This document shows positions 25,670 to 33,425 of a DNA stretch of 64,000 nucleotides, in pieces. The notes beneath the pieces were generated by a model, which was not told the origin of the DNA, searched no databases, and was given only the letters and a program-made list of their open reading frames with translations. The DNA lies in NCBI GenBank assembly GCA_963849485.1, contig CAWKIF010000124.1, forward strand, positions 12,200-76,199, read 5' to 3'. Position numbers and translations under genes: made by a program. How positions within the stretch are numbered: the first letter of the stretch is position 1; the number at the start of each line of letters is the position of its first letter. The stretch is from CAVTWJ01 sp963849485 (lineage in GTDB: Bacteria > Oederibacteriota > Muellerivitia > Muellerivitales > Muellerivitaceae).

Positions 25670-26084
25670 TTTCAAACAACAGACTAATAGTCTGATCTCA
25701 GGTATCAAATTTAATTTAGGACACTAGATTCTTTGAATATTTGTCTTCTTGTAATGCCTTTTTTGCTTTTACTGGTAAAAAATATTTTTAAAGAATGAGG
25801 CTCATTTGTTAGAACTGCCATGAATTCTTGGGAGATCAGAAACAAATAGAAGTGTAAAATTTGGACATGGCAATGGAATGCGATAAGAAGGTAACTGTTT
25901 CCTGAATCTGTAATTAATGCGTGGTTTTTGCGGTAGAAATTCTGGAATTCTTAATCCCCGTTTTAACTATATTCCCGCCAAAGATGAGAGTCTTGAAATC
26001 GCTTTTTTATGAAAATTACCCGCATGTTATACTTTCTTGGAATAAGACTGATGCGTTAAAACACTATTCTTAGTAGGTGAACTT
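25670..26084. other. A/T-rich intergenic region
   Basis: No open frame with a ribosome site and no palindromic repeat are visible. Near its end a TATATT followed by CCCGCC (25968-25979) resembles the sequence at 7583-7594 upstream of kdpD and could be part of a promoter for the sigma-factor operon. Confidence 0.4.
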
Positions 26085-26648
26085 TTGGAAGAACGGGAAT
26101 TGGTAGAAAAAATTCTCCTGGGGGACGAACAGGCCAAAACCCAGTTCTATCTCAAATACCGTGATGGTTTATACAAGGATTGCGTGTATCTGCTGGGTTA
26201 CCGGGACCCGGAAGCGGAGGATGTGATGCAGGAAGCTTTCATTATCGCGTTCAGGAAACTTCCTTCCTTTGAGTTTCGCTCTTCGCTCGAGACCTGGTTG
26301 ACGCGCATTTGCATCTATCTCTGTTATAACCGGTACCGGCAAAGGGCCAAGACTTTCGCCCAGGAGCAGGCGGATTTGGAGAGGGTTCTGGGGCACCGGA
26401 CCATGATGGGGGAGGGGCTGAAAGCCCAGGACGAAATAAGGGAATCCAAGCTCCGATTGATCGAAAAGGGTCTGGAAAAGATCAGCGTCGAATGCCGGCA
26501 GATCGTTGTTTTAAGGAATAATGAGGATAAGACCTACTTGGAAATCGGGGAAATATTGAAAATGCCCCCGGGGACCGTGATGTCCCGTTTATCCCGCTGT
26601 ACGAAAGCCTTGAAGTTGATCGTCGAACAGATGCTGAGAAAGGGTTGA
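26085..26648 (+). CDS. ECF-type RNA polymerase sigma factor
   Basis: A 187-residue sigma-70-family protein. Region 2 (about residues 15-90) reads 'FYLKYRDGLYKDCVYLLG', 'DAEDVMQEAF'-like 'EAEDVMQEAFIIAFRKLPSF' and 'FRSSLETWLTRICIYLCYNRYR'. Region 4 (about 130-185) reads 'RLIEKGLEKISVECRQIVVLRN', then 'TYLEIGEILKMPPGTVMSRLSR'. The start is a TTG at 26085 six bases after TAGGTG; no in-frame ATG is available upstream. The stop is separated by one base from the ATG of the next gene, a membrane protein placed like an anti-sigma factor. Target promoters are unknown; a candidate element stands before the two GH30 genes. Confidence 0.88.
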   Translation: MEERELVEKILLGDEQAKTQFYLKYRDGLYKDCVYLLGYRDPEAEDVMQEAFIIAFRKLPSFEFRSSLETWLTRICIYLCYNRYRQRAKTFAQEQADLERVLGHRTMMGEGLKAQDEIRESKLRLIEKGLEKISVECRQIVVLRNNEDKTYLEIGEILKMPPGTVMSRLSRCTKALKLIVEQMLRKG

Positions 26649-26649
26649 A

Positions 26650-27306
26650 ATGGCCGACTTAGTCGATGAGTTTTTTAAGCGCGAATTAAGCGAATCGGAA
26701 GCCGGGGACCTGGAAAAACTGCTCCAAGAATCCCCGGATGCCCCTTTGCGCTTTAAGGCTTTGTCGGAACAAAGGTACATGGCCATGGGCCTGCCCGCGC
26801 CCCAGTTGCCGGAGGGGGTCCACCTTCCATCGGCTCCCCAGGGTATGGGCTTAAGCGCTTGGATCGCCGGTGCCGTCCTGACGGCTGTGGTGATCACCGC
26901 CACCCTTTGGAAGTTTTGGCCTCAGGCCTCTGTGGAATCCAACGTTAAAACCATCCCGGCTCCCCTCCCGCTTTCGGCTGTGACGGCCCCTCCCCCAGAA
27001 AAATCGGCGAAAACCAAAGCCTTGCCCCCTTCTTCCATCAAACCAATTCCGGCGGCACCGGCGGCGGAAGGGATGGAGCTGAGCGTGTCCGTGGATACCC
27101 AAACGAGAGTTCTGGCAACAGTTCGGGTTCTGGACGCTTCGGGCCACGAGGTGAGAAGCCTCTTCACCGGTTTCATCCAGCCGGGTCAGTGGACCTTCAA
27201 GTGGAACGGCGACCTCGCCGACGGCCAACCGGCACCGGCGGGCCAATATAAAATCGACGTTCAAACCGGGGATTCCCACCAGCTCAAGAGCATCCAGATT
27301 CAGTAA
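26650..27306 (+). CDS. Anti-sigma-like membrane protein with a periplasmic FlgD-type Ig domain
   Basis: A 218-residue protein encoded directly after the sigma factor. Residues 1-65 are a charged cytoplasmic part ('DEFFKRELSESEAGDLEKLL') resembling anti-sigma N-termini but without a zinc-binding HxxxCxxC motif. One transmembrane helix follows (about 68-91, 'WIAGAVLTAVVITATLWKFW'), then a Pro/Ala linker. The C-terminal domain (about 140-218: 'VRVLDASGHEVRSLFTGFIQ', then 'FKWNGDLADGQPAPAGQYKI') has the FlgD-like Ig pattern also found at the C-termini of the secreted enzymes. The anti-sigma role is inferred from position and topology; the Ig domain outside the membrane is a plausible sensor. Confidence 0.65.
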   Translation: MADLVDEFFKRELSESEAGDLEKLLQESPDAPLRFKALSEQRYMAMGLPAPQLPEGVHLPSAPQGMGLSAWIAGAVLTAVVITATLWKFWPQASVESNVKTIPAPLPLSAVTAPPPEKSAKTKALPPSSIKPIPAAPAAEGMELSVSVDTQTRVLATVRVLDASGHEVRSLFTGFIQPGQWTFKWNGDLADGQPAPAGQYKIDVQTGDSHQLKSIQIQ

Positions 27307-27366
27307 ATATAGAACTGAGTGGAGCGGCTTTGTTCAGGCGTGACAGTTTTTCCGTTCAGAAGTAAC

Positions 27367-28827
27367 ATGAAAAACATGATCGCGAACCTGGAACGACCTA
27401 AACGGGCCGCATCCCTTCCATTATTCTTTCTGTTAATCACCTGGGCCGCGCCGCTTTTTGCCCAAACCAATGGCGACGGTCTCAAGGGTGTCTACTGCAT
27501 CAATACCAACCTCACAAGCCCGGCTGTGACCGTGGTCGACCCGGTGGTCAGTTATCGCTGGTTCGGCTGTCCACCCCAACCGGGTATGTCGGGGACCTCC
27601 TTCTCTGTCCAGTGGACAGGTCAGGTCGTACCTTCCTACAGCGAACCTTACACCTTCATCGTTTCGCTCAACGGCGGCGTGAGCCTGATCGTCAACGGGC
27701 AAGTCTTGATCAACCAATGGGCGGATTACCCCCTGCCCATCCGGGGCTTCGCGGGAGAGATCAACCTGACGGCGGGGGTTCCGGTTCCCATCGAAGTGGA
27801 TTATTTCACGAACGGAGCCAACCCGACTACCGACCGGATCCAACTTGTCTGGCAAAGTCCTTCCCAGCCGAACGGATATATTCCCCGGGAGAGCCTCATC
27901 TCGGGGACGGCCTTGAACCCCACCCCCACACCCCAATCGGCCCAAGCCTGCCAGGAGGGTGTCACGGTGGATGGGGTCTTGAGCGAATGGGCCTGGAATA
28001 GCCCGACGAGCTGGAACACCGCCAGCAAGACCGTTCTGGGCAATGTCTATGGAACCACGGCGGTCTTCAAGACCCTTTGGGACCCCTACAACCTCTATCT
28101 GGGTGTGACCGTCACCGACAGCAAGCTCTACAACACCGGTACCGCTTCCGAATACCTCAACTCCACGGTGGAACTTTACCTGGACACCACCAACTCCCGG
28201 AGCGTCACGGTCTCCAACAACGATTTCGAGTATTATTTCCGTTGGAACGATATGGCGGCCGCCGAGAACCAGGGAAGGACCGCGGGGGTGAGCATGCGCA
28301 CCACGACGATCCCCACCGGTTATGTACTGGAGGCCTCCATCCCCTGGTCCACCCTGGGCCTGGGAAGCCCCAGCCCCGGCACGGTGCTGGGCTTCGACGT
28401 CGGGGTGGACGTGAACCACAATGGGGGCAACTGCCGGGACGGCCAGCTTGTCTGGAACGGCGAGTCGGACAATTACATGAACGCCAGCAGTTACGGCCAA
28501 TTGAGCCTGGGGAACGCCTGCCCCACCCCGGTTTCCACCCCGCCCGCGCCCACTGGAAACCCCTATGTGGCTCCCAACCCCTCGAATGGACCTACAGTCG
28601 AGTTTGTCTACCGGATGGCCGAGCCGGGAACCGCCGATATCAAGGTTTGGAACGCCTTAGGAAATTTGGCGGCTTCCATCAGCGACGCCAAACCCGCAGG
28701 CGAAGCCGACAGCGTTTTGAACGTCAGCGGCTTCGGCCCCGGCCATTATTTTTACCAGGTGATCCTTAATTACAACTCGGGCCGCCAGGACAAATACAAT
28801 CCCGAGCTCATGGCGATTAAAAAGTGA
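27367..28827 (+). CDS. Secreted PA14 - CBM9-like protein with C-terminal sorting-like domain
   Basis: A 486-residue protein with signal peptide ('LPLFFLLITWAAPLFAQ'). Residues about 35-178 are a PA14-type beta-barrel ('SVQWTGQVVPSYSEPYTFIV', 'SLIVNGQVLINQW', 'IEVDYFTNG'). Residues about 196-384 match the family-9 carbohydrate-binding-like domain ('TVDGVLSEWAWN', 'LYLGVTVTDSKLYN', 'STVELYLDTTNS', 'LEASIPWSTLGLG'). The last 90 residues ('YVAPNPSNGPTVEFVYRM', 'GHYFYQVIL') are an export/anchor-type domain. No catalytic domain is seen, so it likely binds polysaccharide at the cell surface. ATG 27367 gives a normal signal peptide; an upstream in-frame start at 27319 is unnecessary. It is the third gene of the sigma-factor operon. 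Confidence 0.75.
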   Translation: MKNMIANLERPKRAASLPLFFLLITWAAPLFAQTNGDGLKGVYCINTNLTSPAVTVVDPVVSYRWFGCPPQPGMSGTSFSVQWTGQVVPSYSEPYTFIVSLNGGVSLIVNGQVLINQWADYPLPIRGFAGEINLTAGVPVPIEVDYFTNGANPTTDRIQLVWQSPSQPNGYIPRESLISGTALNPTPTPQSAQACQEGVTVDGVLSEWAWNSPTSWNTASKTVLGNVYGTTAVFKTLWDPYNLYLGVTVTDSKLYNTGTASEYLNSTVELYLDTTNSRSVTVSNNDFEYYFRWNDMAAAENQGRTAGVSMRTTTIPTGYVLEASIPWSTLGLGSPSPGTVLGFDVGVDVNHNGGNCRDGQLVWNGESDNYMNASSYGQLSLGNACPTPVSTPPAPTGNPYVAPNPSNGPTVEFVYRMAEPGTADIKVWNALGNLAASISDAKPAGEADSVLNVSGFGPGHYFYQVILNYNSGRQDKYNPELMAIKK

Positions 28828-30170
28828 CCAACAACTCGACTGTTGACCGTCGACTTTTAGCTATGGCTCATATTGTCTTGGCGTTTCAATGGTTGTTTCC
28901 GTTTTTTTGTTTTTCCCAAACGGTGACCTCCACTTCGGGATTGGTCACGCCCTTGACCACCGCGGGCGCCTCCGCCCGGGCGGACGCCCTGGGATCGGCC
29001 TTTACCGGCGTCGCGGACGATTCCTCCGCCCTTTTCTTCAACAGCGCGGGTTTGTCCGGCCTCGACCACGCCCAGCTGAGCCTTAACCACAATAGTTACC
29101 TGGTCGGTTCCTTCGAGGAAACCCTCCTGGTAGGCATCCCCGCGGGGGATTGGGGCGGTTTTGCGGGCGCGGTTCAATACGTGTTCTGGGGCAACTTGGA
29201 CGAGCGGGACAATTTTGGGGTCCCGTTGGGTACCTCCGCCGACAGCGATGTGGCATTAAGTCTTGGCTGGGGCAGGGAATTTTCCAGGGGGTTTTCCTTC
29301 GGTGTCGCCCTCCACGGGACCCAGCAAAAGATCGTGGACTCGCTTTACGATAGCCTCTCGGGCGACCTGGGAGCGCTTTGGGTTCCGGCGAGCGGATGGA
29401 GGCTGGGGCTGGTCTATACCGGTTTGGGGACTCCGGTGGCCGGACAAAGCTTGGCCACCGACCTCAAGGGCGGATGTTCTCGACTTTTTCGTTTTGACAA
29501 GGCGGATTCCCTTCTAGTCGCATTCTCAGGATATTACGAGCCCGGTGGGGTCAGCCGGCTTCAGGGCGGGGCCGAGGCGGGGTTTCAAAAAAATTATTTT
29601 CTTCGGACGGGTTACCAACTGCCCTTGTCGGACAACCAAATCACCGGCTTTAGTAATTTTTCGGCCGGCGCGGGGATCCGTTTCGGCCGCGTCACCCTCG
29701 ATTACGCCTACTTGCCTTACGGGAATTTGGGGGCGTCCCAGCGGATCAGCCTTTCTTACGATTTCCCCAACCCCACGCCGGTTCCCGCGCGGCCCGTCAC
29801 GGTCTTAGCGCCTCCCCTTCCGGCCAGGCCCGTGACGGTGGTCGTCACGGCGGTCCCCACGCCTGCCCCTTCCGTCACGCCCGGCCCCCCCAAACCGAAC
29901 GTGCAGGTTCATTTCGTGATCCCCTCTATTGCTATCACTCCCGATACGGGTGTGGGAAACTTCGCCTTGGAGGAAAAATACGAGAAGGCCACCGAAGCCA
30001 ATCCCAACGACGCCTCCGCCTGGCGGAACTTGGGATTGGCCTATTGGAACGCGGGGAAGACCGCGCTTTCCCTTCAGTGTTTTGAACAGGCTTTGCGGCT
30101 GAATCAGTCGGACAGTGAATTGAAGACTTGGCTGGAACTCTACCGAGCCAAGCATCCCCCTAACCCCTGA
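28824..30170 (+). CDS. PorV/PorQ-family (UPF0164-like) outer-membrane barrel with C-terminal TPR
   Basis: A 448-residue protein. The first domain has the PorV/UPF0164 signature 'AGASARADALGSAFTGVADDSSALFFNSAGLSG' (residues about 47-79) and outer-membrane strands up to about residue 315. A Pro-rich spacer is followed by one to two TPR units ('EEKYEKATEANPNDASAWRNLGLAYW', 'ALSLQCFEQALRLN'). In Bacteroidetes, PorV is the shuttle that binds C-terminal domains of type IX secretion cargo; the cargo-like C-termini of nearby enzymes make a related role likely but unproven. The GTG at 28824 overlaps the previous stop; ATG 28863 is an alternative. The TPR addition is unusual for PorV. Confidence 0.72.
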   Translation: MTNNSTVDRRLLAMAHIVLAFQWLFPFFCFSQTVTSTSGLVTPLTTAGASARADALGSAFTGVADDSSALFFNSAGLSGLDHAQLSLNHNSYLVGSFEETLLVGIPAGDWGGFAGAVQYVFWGNLDERDNFGVPLGTSADSDVALSLGWGREFSRGFSFGVALHGTQQKIVDSLYDSLSGDLGALWVPASGWRLGLVYTGLGTPVAGQSLATDLKGGCSRLFRFDKADSLLVAFSGYYEPGGVSRLQGGAEAGFQKNYFLRTGYQLPLSDNQITGFSNFSAGAGIRFGRVTLDYAYLPYGNLGASQRISLSYDFPNPTPVPARPVTVLAPPLPARPVTVVVTAVPTPAPSVTPGPPKPNVQVHFVIPSIAITPDTGVGNFALEEKYEKATEANPNDASAWRNLGLAYWNAGKTALSLQCFEQALRLNQSDSELKTWLELYRAKHPPNP

Positions 30171-30259
30171 TCCGAGCCGTCCGGCATCTAATATGTTTTC
30201 CGTTTAACCCAAACGAAAATCCGCTTTTACACCCTTCCCTTTCCCCAGAATATTTTTTT

Positions 30260-30294
30260 GGAATAAACCTTCCCCCGGCCAACACCATTTAGTC
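30260..30294 (+). promoter_or_regulatory. Candidate promoter element before the first GH30 gene
   Basis: GGAATAAA at 30260 and GCCAACACC at 30278, then TTTAGTC. The same two blocks with the same 18-bp register precede the second GH30 gene (36817 and 36835). The first block resembles an ECF -35 (GGAA..). Distance to ATG is 104 bp here and 101 bp in the other copy. Confidence 0.5.
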
Positions 30295-30381
30295 ACGTAA
30301 AGCCGCCTCCCGCTGAAATGAGGGGCGCTTTCGGGGTTCGTCACGGGCTCCAATAATTTAAGACAATTTGAGGGGGACACC

Positions 30382-33210
30382 ATGCATGGTCGTCAATTCA
30401 GCTTGAAACGATATATCCAGATGGTTGGAGGAATTTTCCTGTGGTTCCTCACCGTCGGATATTCATGGGCGGGCACCTGCACCGTGGACGCCACCCAGAC
30501 CAACCAGTACATCCATTGCATCGGCGCCTCCAGCGCCTGGAGCGCCATCGGCAGCCAGGGCCAGGCCCTATTCGCCGACGACAACGTGAACGGCCATATC
30601 GGGATCACCTCCCTCAGGGCCCGGATTGATCCCAACAACAGCTTCTCCTCCGAAGTGAGCCAGCTCGTGACGGCCCATTCGGTCAATCCCAACGTCCTTT
30701 TATGGGCCACCGAATGGTCCCCCCCGGCTCAATACAAGGCCAATGACAACGTCGATGGCGGGGCGAGCAACGATACCTTTCTGGGAGCCAGCTCCGGATC
30801 GGCCAACAGCGCCGACACGGGATTGGCCTCTTATCAAGTCTCGTTCATCCAATATTGCAAGAATCAGGGCGTCAACCTTTACGCCCTTTCCATCCAGAAC
30901 GAACCCAACTTCAACCCGACCTATGAGGCCTGTCTTTGGTCGGCGGGCCAGTTTGATGTTTACGCCAATGCTTTCCATAGCGCCATCCAAAACGCCGGTT
31001 TTTCGACCAAGATCATGCTCCCGGAGCCGGACAACACGGGAGGGATGAACCTGGCCTCCACCGCCATGGACGATTCGACCGTGGCCCCCATGATAGGCAT
31101 CATCGGGACCCATCTTTATGGTTCACCCAATCCGGCGCCCCTTTCTTCCTATGGCTTCACCCATGTGACGAACCAGGAGTGGTGGGAAACCGAAATGTCG
31201 GGAAATACCACTGATATTCCGGGCGCGTTGCAGGAAGCGGGCTGGATCCATAACTCCCTGGTTAATTCCAATATGAACGCTTTTCACTATTGGTGGCTCA
31301 CCGACCTGATCAGCGGCAGCAACCTCACCATCAAGGCCTATGCCTTGGGCAGTTACAGCAAGTTCATCCGGCCCGGCTATTACCGCATGGGCGCGACCGC
31401 GGTGCCGTCCTCCGGTGTGTCCGTGAGCGCCTTCAAGAACACGAACACCTCATCGCCCCAGACCATCGTTTTTATCGCCATCAACGGAAACGGTTCCGCT
31501 ACGAACCAAACCTTTTCGATCAATGGGGTCAACGTCACATCGGTTACCCCTTGGGTGACGGATGGCAGCAATAATCTTGTCGCGAAATCCCCCGTGGCAG
31601 TCTCGGGTAACAGTTTCACCTATTCCTTGACCGCCTCCAGCATCACAAGCTTTGTGGGAGTGGTTTCGGGTACGACCAACCCAACGGCGACCTTTACGCC
31701 TACCAAGACTTTTACACCGGTGCCGCCCACGGCTACCTTCACCTTTACCTCGACCCACACCAACACGGCTGTTCCGCCCACCGCGACCTTCACCAACACA
31801 TTTACCCACACCAATACACCGGTTCCTCCAACGGCCACCTTCACCTTTACCCATACCAACTCACCGGTTCCGCCGACGTTGACCAATACCCCGGCGCCTC
31901 CGACGGCCACCTTTACCTACACCTTTACACGGACGAATACGGCCGTGCCCCCCACCGCGACAAACACCAACAGCCCGGTGCCGCCCACGGTGACCAACAC
32001 GCCGGTTCCGCCGACGGTGACGAACACACCCGTGCCTCCGACGGTGACGAATACCCCGGCCCCGCCCACGGCGACCAACACCCCGGCGCCTCCGACCTCG
32101 ACCTTTACCTCGACGCCGGTGCCGCCCACCGCGACTTGGACGAATACACCGGTGCCGCCGACGGTGACGAATACGCCGGTGCCACCGACCGTGACCAACA
32201 CCCCGGCACCTCCGACCGCCACCTTCACCTTTACCTTCACCCGGACGAGCACGCCGGTGCCCCCGACCGCGACCCATACGGCTGTGCCGCCCACGGCCAC
32301 CGACACCCCCGTGCCCCCGACAGCAACCTTCACCTTCACGCCCTCGGGTTCGGGGAATATCACCCTGTACCTGCTGTCGGGAGTGACCGCCAACTCCACC
32401 AACAGCCCCCACCCCCAGATCGAGGTGGTCAACACGGGGACGGGCCCCTTAAGCCTCAACAACGTGGAAGTGCGTTACTGGTTCAACTGCGATTGCACCA
32501 ACCAAACGGAGCAAAGCTACGTCGACTGGGCGGGGTTGATGCCCGCCGGGACCGGTGTCACGGGGGACGTCTTGACCACGGTGCAAGCCACCTCCCTGGG
32601 AGGACAGACCAACTACGTGAGCTACAAGTTCACGGGGAACCTGGTTCTGCAACCCGGGCAGAAGATCGAGGTCCAGAGCCGTTTCAACAAGAGCGACTGG
32701 AGCAACATGCTCCAGAGCAACGACTGGAGCTTCGCGGCCTATACCAGCTTCACCCAGTGGAACCATATCACGGGCTACGTGAACGGATCGCTGGTTTGGG
32801 GCGAGGAGCCGGCGGCGGCCGCGTCCGCGGCCCTGAAGACGGCCAGCGTGCAGGCCTACCCGAACCCCTCGACGGGGAACGGGGTGAACCTGGCGGTAAG
32901 TATCACGGGAAGCGGGACGGGAAGTTCCGCCAGCGCCAAGGCCAGCCTTGCCGGTGGTTCTTCCGAGGAGACCGGGGTGGACCCCAACGCGCTGGTGACC
33001 CTGAAGGTCTATACCCTCACGGGCCGTCTGCTCTGGTCCACGACCATAACCGGGGCTTCCATCGGGTCCTCGGGCAGCCACACGGTCTATTGGAACGAGA
33101 GAAACATGGCGGGGAGCTTCCTGGCCAACGGTCTTTACATTGTGACCTGCACGATCAAGTCCGAGGGCGTGACCACCACGACCACCTCCAAACTGTTGAT
33201 TCTGAAATGA
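30382..33210 (+). CDS. Secreted GH30 (glucuronoxylanase-type) xylanase with CBM3 and C-terminal sorting-like domain
   Basis: A 942-residue exported protein. Residues about 34-432 are glycoside hydrolase family 30, closest in style to XynC-type xylanases: 'IHCIGASSAWSAIG', 'LRARIDPNNSF', 'WATEWSPPAQYK', acid/base Glu174 in 'SIQNEPN', nucleophile Glu271 in 'WWETEMSG', and 'AFHYWWLTDL'. A 'PVPPTxTNT' linker (433-655) leads to a family-3 cellulose-binding module (656-812; 'PQIEVVNTGTGPLSLNNVEV', 'FNKSDWSNMLQSNDWSF', 'GYVNGSLVWGEEP') and a C-terminal domain ('VQAYPNPSTGNGV' to 'TSKLLILK'). The linker end, CBM3 and C-terminus are nearly identical in DNA to those of the next gene. Expected to cut xylan while bound to cellulose. 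Confidence 0.88.
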   Translation: MHGRQFSLKRYIQMVGGIFLWFLTVGYSWAGTCTVDATQTNQYIHCIGASSAWSAIGSQGQALFADDNVNGHIGITSLRARIDPNNSFSSEVSQLVTAHSVNPNVLLWATEWSPPAQYKANDNVDGGASNDTFLGASSGSANSADTGLASYQVSFIQYCKNQGVNLYALSIQNEPNFNPTYEACLWSAGQFDVYANAFHSAIQNAGFSTKIMLPEPDNTGGMNLASTAMDDSTVAPMIGIIGTHLYGSPNPAPLSSYGFTHVTNQEWWETEMSGNTTDIPGALQEAGWIHNSLVNSNMNAFHYWWLTDLISGSNLTIKAYALGSYSKFIRPGYYRMGATAVPSSGVSVSAFKNTNTSSPQTIVFIAINGNGSATNQTFSINGVNVTSVTPWVTDGSNNLVAKSPVAVSGNSFTYSLTASSITSFVGVVSGTTNPTATFTPTKTFTPVPPTATFTFTSTHTNTAVPPTATFTNTFTHTNTPVPPTATFTFTHTNSPVPPTLTNTPAPPTATFTYTFTRTNTAVPPTATNTNSPVPPTVTNTPVPPTVTNTPVPPTVTNTPAPPTATNTPAPPTSTFTSTPVPPTATWTNTPVPPTVTNTPVPPTVTNTPAPPTATFTFTFTRTSTPVPPTATHTAVPPTATDTPVPPTATFTFTPSGSGNITLYLLSGVTANSTNSPHPQIEVVNTGTGPLSLNNVEVRYWFNCDCTNQTEQSYVDWAGLMPAGTGVTGDVLTTVQATSLGGQTNYVSYKFTGNLVLQPGQKIEVQSRFNKSDWSNMLQSNDWSFAAYTSFTQWNHITGYVNGSLVWGEEPAAAASAALKTASVQAYPNPSTGNGVNLAVSITGSGTGSSASAKASLAGGSSEETGVDPNALVTLKVYTLTGRLLWSTTITGASIGSSGSHTVYWNERNMAGSFLANGLYIVTCTIKSEGVTTTTTSKLLILK
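32149..33131 (+). repeat. Direct repeat copy A (linker end, CBM3, C-terminal domain)
   Basis: This 983-bp stretch appears identical to 35592-36574 (offset 3443). The translations in two reading frames and on the opposite strand also agree. The first mismatch upstream is in the linker just before 32149, and the first downstream is at 33132 (T versus G); a few more substitutions occur up to the stop codons. Confidence 0.9.
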
Positions 33211-33243
33211 GGTTTTAACCAAAGCAAACGCTGTTCCTAAATG

Positions 33244-33330
33244 CACTCTCCGGAGACGCGCGGAAACCCCGCTGGAAACTGGGCTTCCCGGTTGGGCTGA
33301 GGCGCTCCCCGGAGGGTATTTGGGTTTCAA
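33244..33330 (+). other. Conserved structured intergenic element, copy A
   Basis: A roughly 85-bp G+C-rich segment aligned with 36688-36775. Shared blocks are GAAACCC, TGGGCTTCCCG in a hairpin, GGGCT, CGCT and CCGGAGGG. The coding-end sequences on either side of the two copies have diverged more than the element itself. Its class is unknown; it lies 96 bp before the GH62 gene and may be a leader RNA or a 3' structure. Confidence 0.45.
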
Positions 33331-33425
33331 AATGGTGGAAAAAGAGTTTTCTTATCGAATCGCGTCATGGTTGTAAAAAGAGCCTTTCTGAACGGATTGA
33401 GAAGTAAATTTTAAGGAGTTTCTGG

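Noticed and set aside
31680..32340. CRISPR-like tandem repeats
   Set aside because: The tandem ACGCCGGTGCCGCC-type units are codon repeats within an open reading frame (PVPPT linker).
33244..33330. c-di-GMP-I (GEMM) riboswitch
   Set aside because: Location before a hydrolase gene and a GAAA-containing stem are suggestive, but the GCAAAGCC and GGCCUAA blocks of GEMM are absent. Kept only as an unclassified element.
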